24,919 nt of DNA from a virus. Position numbers and translations under genes: made by a program. The notes beneath the pieces were generated by a model. It did not search any database. It was not told where the DNA came from and worked only from the letters and a program-made list of their open reading frames with translations. The stretch lies in IMG/VR virus record IMGVR_UViG_3300042466_000282, positions 1 to 24,919 of that record; one strand, 5' to 3'. Shown here one piece after another: positions 21,847 to 24,919 of this stretch. How positions within the stretch are numbered: the stretch's first letter is position 1; each line of letters opens with the position of its first letter.

Positions 21847-22371
21847 TTATATAAGTAATAATGCTTTTTGTTGTACTTCATTTAATTCGAACTTTGTTTG
21901 TAGTTCTTCGGCTGTAAATTCACCGTTACGGATAGCTTCTACTGCTTTTAAGAATCGTTCACCTTGTATCGTTGGTTTCTTTTCCGTCTTTACGGCTTTT
22001 ATTTGTTCTCCAGCTGCGTCAACATCTTTGTCGGTTACAATACCTAAAATCGAAGATAGTGCGTAACGTCTTAAATAAGTAATTGCAGAACCTAAAACCT
22101 GAAAGTCATTCATCCCTTTAAGTTGAACACCTTGAGGAATATCCGTTTGGCTGTCTATTTGTTCACCGCTTTCGCAATGAAATAAACAAGTTACTATTTG
22201 TTGCCCGTTAATTAATTGGGTAAATCCTAATCCGTGTTTTTGTAATAACGGGTTAATTACTTCAAAGATTTTCGGAAGGTCTGCATACGAATATCCGTAG
22301 CCTTGCGTTCCTTTGTGAATTACTGGCACTTCTTGTTGAAATGCTGCTAAACTTTTAAATAAATTTTTCAT
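21847..22371 (-). CDS. ERF-family single-strand annealing protein
   Basis: A 174-residue protein of the ERF superfamily. YADLPKIFEVINPLLQKHGL (29-48) and the core motif GSAITYLRRYALSSILGI (94-111) are hallmarks. It binds and anneals single-stranded DNA during phage recombination. The N-terminus is MKNLFKSLAAFQQEVPV, sharing the exact first 16 nucleotides with the zinc-ribbon gene at 19555. The C-terminal 50 residues are a small acidic helical tail. It has its own upstream promoter (22394-22423). Confidence 0.85.
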   Translation of the reverse strand: MKNLFKSLAAFQQEVPVIHKGTQGYGYSYADLPKIFEVINPLLQKHGLGFTQLINGQQIVTCLFHCESGEQIDSQTDIPQGVQLKGMNDFQVLGSAITYLRRYALSSILGIVTDKDVDAAGEQIKAVKTEKKPTIQGERFLKAVEAIRNGEFTAEELQTKFELNEVQQKALLLI

Positions 22372-22393
22372 AATATAAATTTTAATTGTTTTA

Positions 22394-22423
22394 CAAATAT
22401 AACTATTCTTTTTAATATAACAC
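22394..22423 (-). promoter_or_regulatory. Repeated phage promoter, copy P2
   Basis: Minus-strand GTGTTATATTAAAAAGAATA is followed by TATATTTG (22401-22394) with 18 nt from TATATT to the -7 element, then TAAAACAATTAAAA and the ATG at 22371. It is very close in sequence to P3 and drives the ERF-ParB-exonuclease genes. Confidence 0.75.
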
Positions 22424-22437
22424 TAAAAAAAAAGAAA

Positions 22438-22803
22438 TTATATAAACTTTTTTAACCCTTCAGCGCATCGTTGAATTGAATTAGCACGTTCTTGAAGGCT
22501 TTTAATTTGCTCAGAGATAGTTTCCTTGCAATCGCTTGTAAAATAGCCGTTAGAGGTAGCTATTAATGGTATAATACCGTTTGTGCGAATGTAGTTTACT
22601 ATCTTACGCAATCTCGGTTGAGTCATTTTTGGGTGTAAATATGGATGCTTTTCTAAATAATCGTTTAACCTACTAACGATTAATTCTGCTTTAATCGGAT
22701 TTTCCTTTTTGTAATTACGAAATCCGTGAACTACTATTGGAAGAATCTCCATTTCATCGCTTGTGAGCTCGTGTGTGAACTCTTCAAAATTTGTTACTGA
22801 CAT
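22438..22803 (-). CDS. Conserved phage protein with winged-helix-like region
   Basis: A 121-residue protein of a type frequent in Bacteroidetes phages. It has MSVTNFEEFTHELTSDEMEI at the start, then a helical part (NPIKAELIVSRLNDYL), a TQPRLRKIVNYIRTNGIIPL segment (about 61-80) that reads as the recognition part of a winged helix, IATSNGYF as the wing, and a C-terminal amphipathic helix (EQIKSLQERANSIQRCAEGL). It might bind DNA in replication or regulation. It has its own promoter copy (22827-22855), and its 3' end is followed by the promoter of the ERF gene. Named function unknown. Confidence 0.6.
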   Translation of the reverse strand: MSVTNFEEFTHELTSDEMEILPIVVHGFRNYKKENPIKAELIVSRLNDYLEKHPYLHPKMTQPRLRKIVNYIRTNGIIPLIATSNGYFTSDCKETISEQIKSLQERANSIQRCAEGLKKFI

Positions 22804-22826
22804 AATTTAAGTTTTAATTGTTTGGT

Positions 22827-22855
22827 CAAATATAGTTATTCTTTTTAATATAACT
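22827..22855 (-). promoter_or_regulatory. Repeated phage promoter, copy P3
   Basis: Minus-strand AGTTATATTAAAAAGAATAA is followed by TATATTTG (22834-22827) with 18 nt spacing, then ACCAAACAATTAAAA and the ATG at 22803. The upstream half (22845-22855) is inside the final codons and stop of the NinG gene, so promoter and coding end are superimposed. Confidence 0.75.
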
Positions 22856-23369
22856 CTAATTGTTTAATCTTTTTTTTATAGGTATTAATTATTTCCTTTA
22901 ACTCTTCCTTTGTAAACTTCCGTGTTTCCTTGCTTTCAGCTTCTAATATGTTAAATCTTTCAATGCCTATCTTTGAAATAAGTCGCATTCTATACTCCAG
23001 AAGATTGCCAGACAAAAACTGATTGCACGTAATGCAAGAACTATGTACGTTATCTTCATTAAATCGAACGTTGTAATGGTTGTTAGCATTCCAAAAATGC
23101 GAAGCGTTTACACGTCCTGTAATTGGTTTATCGCAGCTTATACAAGGTAACCCCTTATCTCGTAGGTTTATCCACTTGTTAAAGACTTGTTGGGTTAATT
23201 TAAGGTAATCACTCAAAGTCATTAAATCCAACTTCGCTTTTGCTTTCGTTTTTTTCCAAACCTTCGCCTTTTCGGATTCTACCCAAACACGGACGCATTC
23301 AGATTCTAAACAAAATTTTTGATTAAAGCGGATAGGTTCGAATTTCTGCTTACAATTCTTGCATTTCAT
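22845..23369 (-). CDS. ninG: NinG/Rap-type recombination protein
   Basis: A 174-residue protein matching the lambda NinG (Rap) family: an N-terminal zinc site CKNCKQKF (Cys3, Cys6) with Cys20 and Cys25, a helical middle, a second site CISC (76-79), then NASHFWN (His91), NVHSSCITCNQFLSGNLLEY (107-126) and KIGIERF. The order C-x2-C, H, H-x2-C-x2-C is the HNH-like NinG signature. Family members are Holliday-junction-type nucleases that help resolve recombination intermediates. The start overlaps the methyltransferase stop (ATGA). The last codons form part of promoter P3. Confidence 0.85.
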   Translation of the reverse strand: MKCKNCKQKFEPIRFNQKFCLESECVRVWVESEKAKVWKKTKAKAKLDLMTLSDYLKLTQQVFNKWINLRDKGLPCISCDKPITGRVNASHFWNANNHYNVRFNEDNVHSSCITCNQFLSGNLLEYRMRLISKIGIERFNILEAESKETRKFTKEELKEIINTYKKKIKQLELY

Positions 23370-24622
23370 AAGTTTAAATTTTTAATTATCTTATAAAGAA
23401 CATTTACTACTATTGAATTACCCGCTTGTTTGTATGCTTGACTATCTGAGCAAATCCAAGTAAATGTATCAGGAAAATCCATAAGCCTAAAACATTCACG
23501 GGGTGTTAATCTACGTATTTTGTAGCTGTTATATATTAACCCCTCTTTTTGTGGGTTTGGATTAGCAATTATTGTATCAAAATATTCTTGTTTTTTTAAT
23601 ATTAAACTTTTATCCTTAAAAGAACCAGAATCTTTACCAGTTTTTTTGTAATGTTCTTTTCTTCGTTTTTTTTCTTCATCTGACCTACCAAAACCTATTA
23701 CCATCACACCTTGATTACAAGACGTATCTAATGTTTGAGCCACTTGCTTGCCAACTCTTCCTCTTCGTGTTTCTGAATTAGGAACTAAAAAATTAATACT
23801 ATCCTCATCTGAAGCCTCATCATAACCTTTTGCCGTGGCTGATTTAATTTTTAGATATTGACCATCTGTTGGTGTTTTATGATATGAACTAATAATACAA
23901 TTAGCGTGATTTTCATTTCCATTTGCAAAAGGTAAAGCTCTTTTGTCTTGATTTTTTACCAAATAATCTACCATTTTTTCACTCAAAAAATACTTATCAT
24001 CCACATCACCCTCCAGAACATCCTTCAGTTTTTTACTAAGATGCTCTTCTCTTGGAAATTGAAAGTTGTTATCTGAATCATCACGAATTCCAATTAAAAA
24101 AACTCTCTCCCTATTCTGTGGGACCCCATGATGCTTTGCGTTCAACACTTGCCAATATAAATGATAAGGAACTGATTCCTCATAAGGGAATATAACTGAA
24201 ACCCCGTTAACTGATTTACCACCTAACATATTTACCCACTCTTGGAAAGTCTTACCATTATCGTCTGAAAGCAATCCTTTGACATTTTCAAAAATAAAAT
24301 AACGTGGTTTATTCACTTTGATAAACTCGTGCGAATTAAAAAACAATATTCCTCGTTTATCGTCTTTTCCTAATCTTTTACCGGCTAAACTAAATGCTTG
24401 ACAAGGGGGTGATGTCATATAGATGTCAAGTGATTCAGATGGAATCTCACGTTCATAAACGTTTGTTGGATAATATTCAGGTTCACCATAGTTATGGATG
24501 AATGTTTGTCGTGCGTACTTATCCATATCACAAGCGAATAATTCTTGATATTCAATCCCTAATCTGATTAAGGCTTGATTGAATGCGCCAACACCGCTAA
24601 AATCACTTCCTACTTTTATCAT
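23366..24622 (-). CDS. C5-cytosine DNA methyltransferase
   Basis: A 418-residue Dcm-type enzyme with the conserved motifs in order: I DFSGVGAFNQAL (7-18), IV SPPCQAFSLAG with catalytic Cys74 (71-81), VI ENVKGL (112-117), VIII QNRERVFLIG (169-178), IX RLTPRECFRLMDFP (near 370-385), X QAGNSIVVNVLY (near 398-410). The target-recognition region, about 200-360, is highly charged. It transfers a methyl group from AdoMet to C5 of cytosine. No restriction partner is adjacent, so it is likely an orphan phage enzyme protecting DNA against host restriction. The central part (23581-24300) has few CpG dinucleotides compared with neighbours, suggesting acquisition. The start overlaps the previous stop. Confidence 0.9.
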   Translation of the reverse strand: MIKVGSDFSGVGAFNQALIRLGIEYQELFACDMDKYARQTFIHNYGEPEYYPTNVYEREIPSESLDIYMTSPPCQAFSLAGKRLGKDDKRGILFFNSHEFIKVNKPRYFIFENVKGLLSDDNGKTFQEWVNMLGGKSVNGVSVIFPYEESVPYHLYWQVLNAKHHGVPQNRERVFLIGIRDDSDNNFQFPREEHLSKKLKDVLEGDVDDKYFLSEKMVDYLVKNQDKRALPFANGNENHANCIISSYHKTPTDGQYLKIKSATAKGYDEASDEDSINFLVPNSETRRGRVGKQVAQTLDTSCNQGVMVIGFGRSDEEKKRRKEHYKKTGKDSGSFKDKSLILKKQEYFDTIIANPNPQKEGLIYNSYKIRRLTPRECFRLMDFPDTFTWICSDSQAYKQAGNSIVVNVLYKIIKNLNL

Positions 24623-24912
24623 AAGTTTATACCCTTAAATTGTAACTGATTTTTTAAATCTATAACCTTAAATTTTTCTTCCTGAAGCAGTCGTTCTAAA
24701 CGAAAAGACGATTGAACTGCTGCTCTTAATTCTTTTTCCATAGCATCGTAACTAATTTTTACTTCTTGTAAGTCTGCTAAGCTACGTTCCATTGAGTTAA
24801 TTAAATCAGTTCTATGTTCGTGTTTTTGTTTGATTTCTTCCAAACTTATTTTAATTTTTAAATAAGTAGTGTCTAATAACACTTTGCCTTTTATAATAGT
24901 TAATTCATCCAT
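24619..24912 (-). CDS. Small coiled-coil protein
   Basis: A 97-residue, highly charged helical protein (IKISLEEIKQKHEHRTDLI, then MEKELRAAVQSSFRLERLL) predicted to be coiled coil almost throughout. It has no motif of known function. Its stop overlaps the methyltransferase start (ATGA), so it is the first gene seen of the operon; upstream sequence is outside the window. Small coiled-coil proteins at this position often accompany phage replication genes, but that is context only. Confidence 0.55.
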   Translation of the reverse strand: MDELTIIKGKVLLDTTYLKIKISLEEIKQKHEHRTDLINSMERSLADLQEVKISYDAMEKELRAAVQSSFRLERLLQEEKFKVIDLKNQLQFKGINL

Positions 24913-24919
24913 AATTCGT

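Noticed and set aside
22424-22450. T-rich stretch after the 22438 stop as a terminator
   Set aside because: The only possible stem is a 7-bp nearly all A-U pairing (AAAAAAG/CTTTTTT); too weak to call.
1-24919. tRNA genes, CRISPR arrays, integrase, att sites, insertion sequences
   Set aside because: None seen on reading either strand; absence by eye is not proof.

Overview
The window is part of a tailed double-stranded DNA phage (or prophage) genome infecting a Bacteroidetes host, most likely a flavobacterium. The evidence is: AT-rich DNA with tightly packed genes; no Shine-Dalgarno sequences but A-rich leaders before start codons; at least four Bacteroidetes-type -7 promoter elements (TATATTTG); and a gene set typical of Bacteroidetes phages (ERF annealing protein, YqaJ-type exonuclease, ParB-like protein, NinG, PBSX-type terminase, XkdF-like protease, DUF6712-like adaptor, DUF1566 adhesin). 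No sheath gene is seen, and the tape measure is 717 aa, so a siphovirus-like long non-contractile tail is the best guess. No tRNA, integrase, CRISPR array or insertion sequence was found. There is no stretch over 300 bases without a gene.

Almost everything is on the minus strand and is transcribed from high to low coordinates. (1) 24912-19716, early/replication-recombination block: coiled-coil protein, C5 cytosine methyltransferase, NinG, a conserved winged-helix-like protein, ERF annealing protein, ParB-like protein, YqaJ-type exonuclease, two small proteins and a small HTH protein, ended by an intrinsic terminator at 19613-19648. (2) 19555-17368, middle block restarted by its own promoter: zinc-ribbon protein, membrane protein, small Cys protein, a sigma-factor-like protein and three small phage proteins. 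(3) 17366-6906, packaging and tail: small and large terminase, two fibre/adhesin-type proteins, baseplate-type proteins, tape measure, tail-terminator-like and gp10-like proteins. (4) 5627-1, head and lysis: protease-scaffold fusion, major capsid, probable tail tube, portal, DUF6712-like adaptor, holin-like protein, and an NlpC/P60-type endolysin cut by the window edge.

Two genes (5673-6909) break the pattern. They lie on the plus strand between the tail and head modules, overlap each other in different frames at an A6 run, share a domain, and have a promoter resembling the early promoters. By position and architecture they are candidates for the tail assembly chaperone pair (lambda G/GT equivalent), here inverted.

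The most notable non-coding signal is a repeated promoter module. A TTATATTAA-type box lies 16-18 nt upstream of TATATTTG and, on the minus strand, is followed by AACAATTAAAA and a start codon. It occurs three times on the minus strand (19579, 22394, 22827) and once, slightly shortened, on the plus strand (5631). Other points worth a look are two terminators bracketing the tail tube gene, a CpG-depleted distal half of the adhesin gene, a possible pseudoknot between the HTH gene and its terminator, and an unusual order of structural modules.
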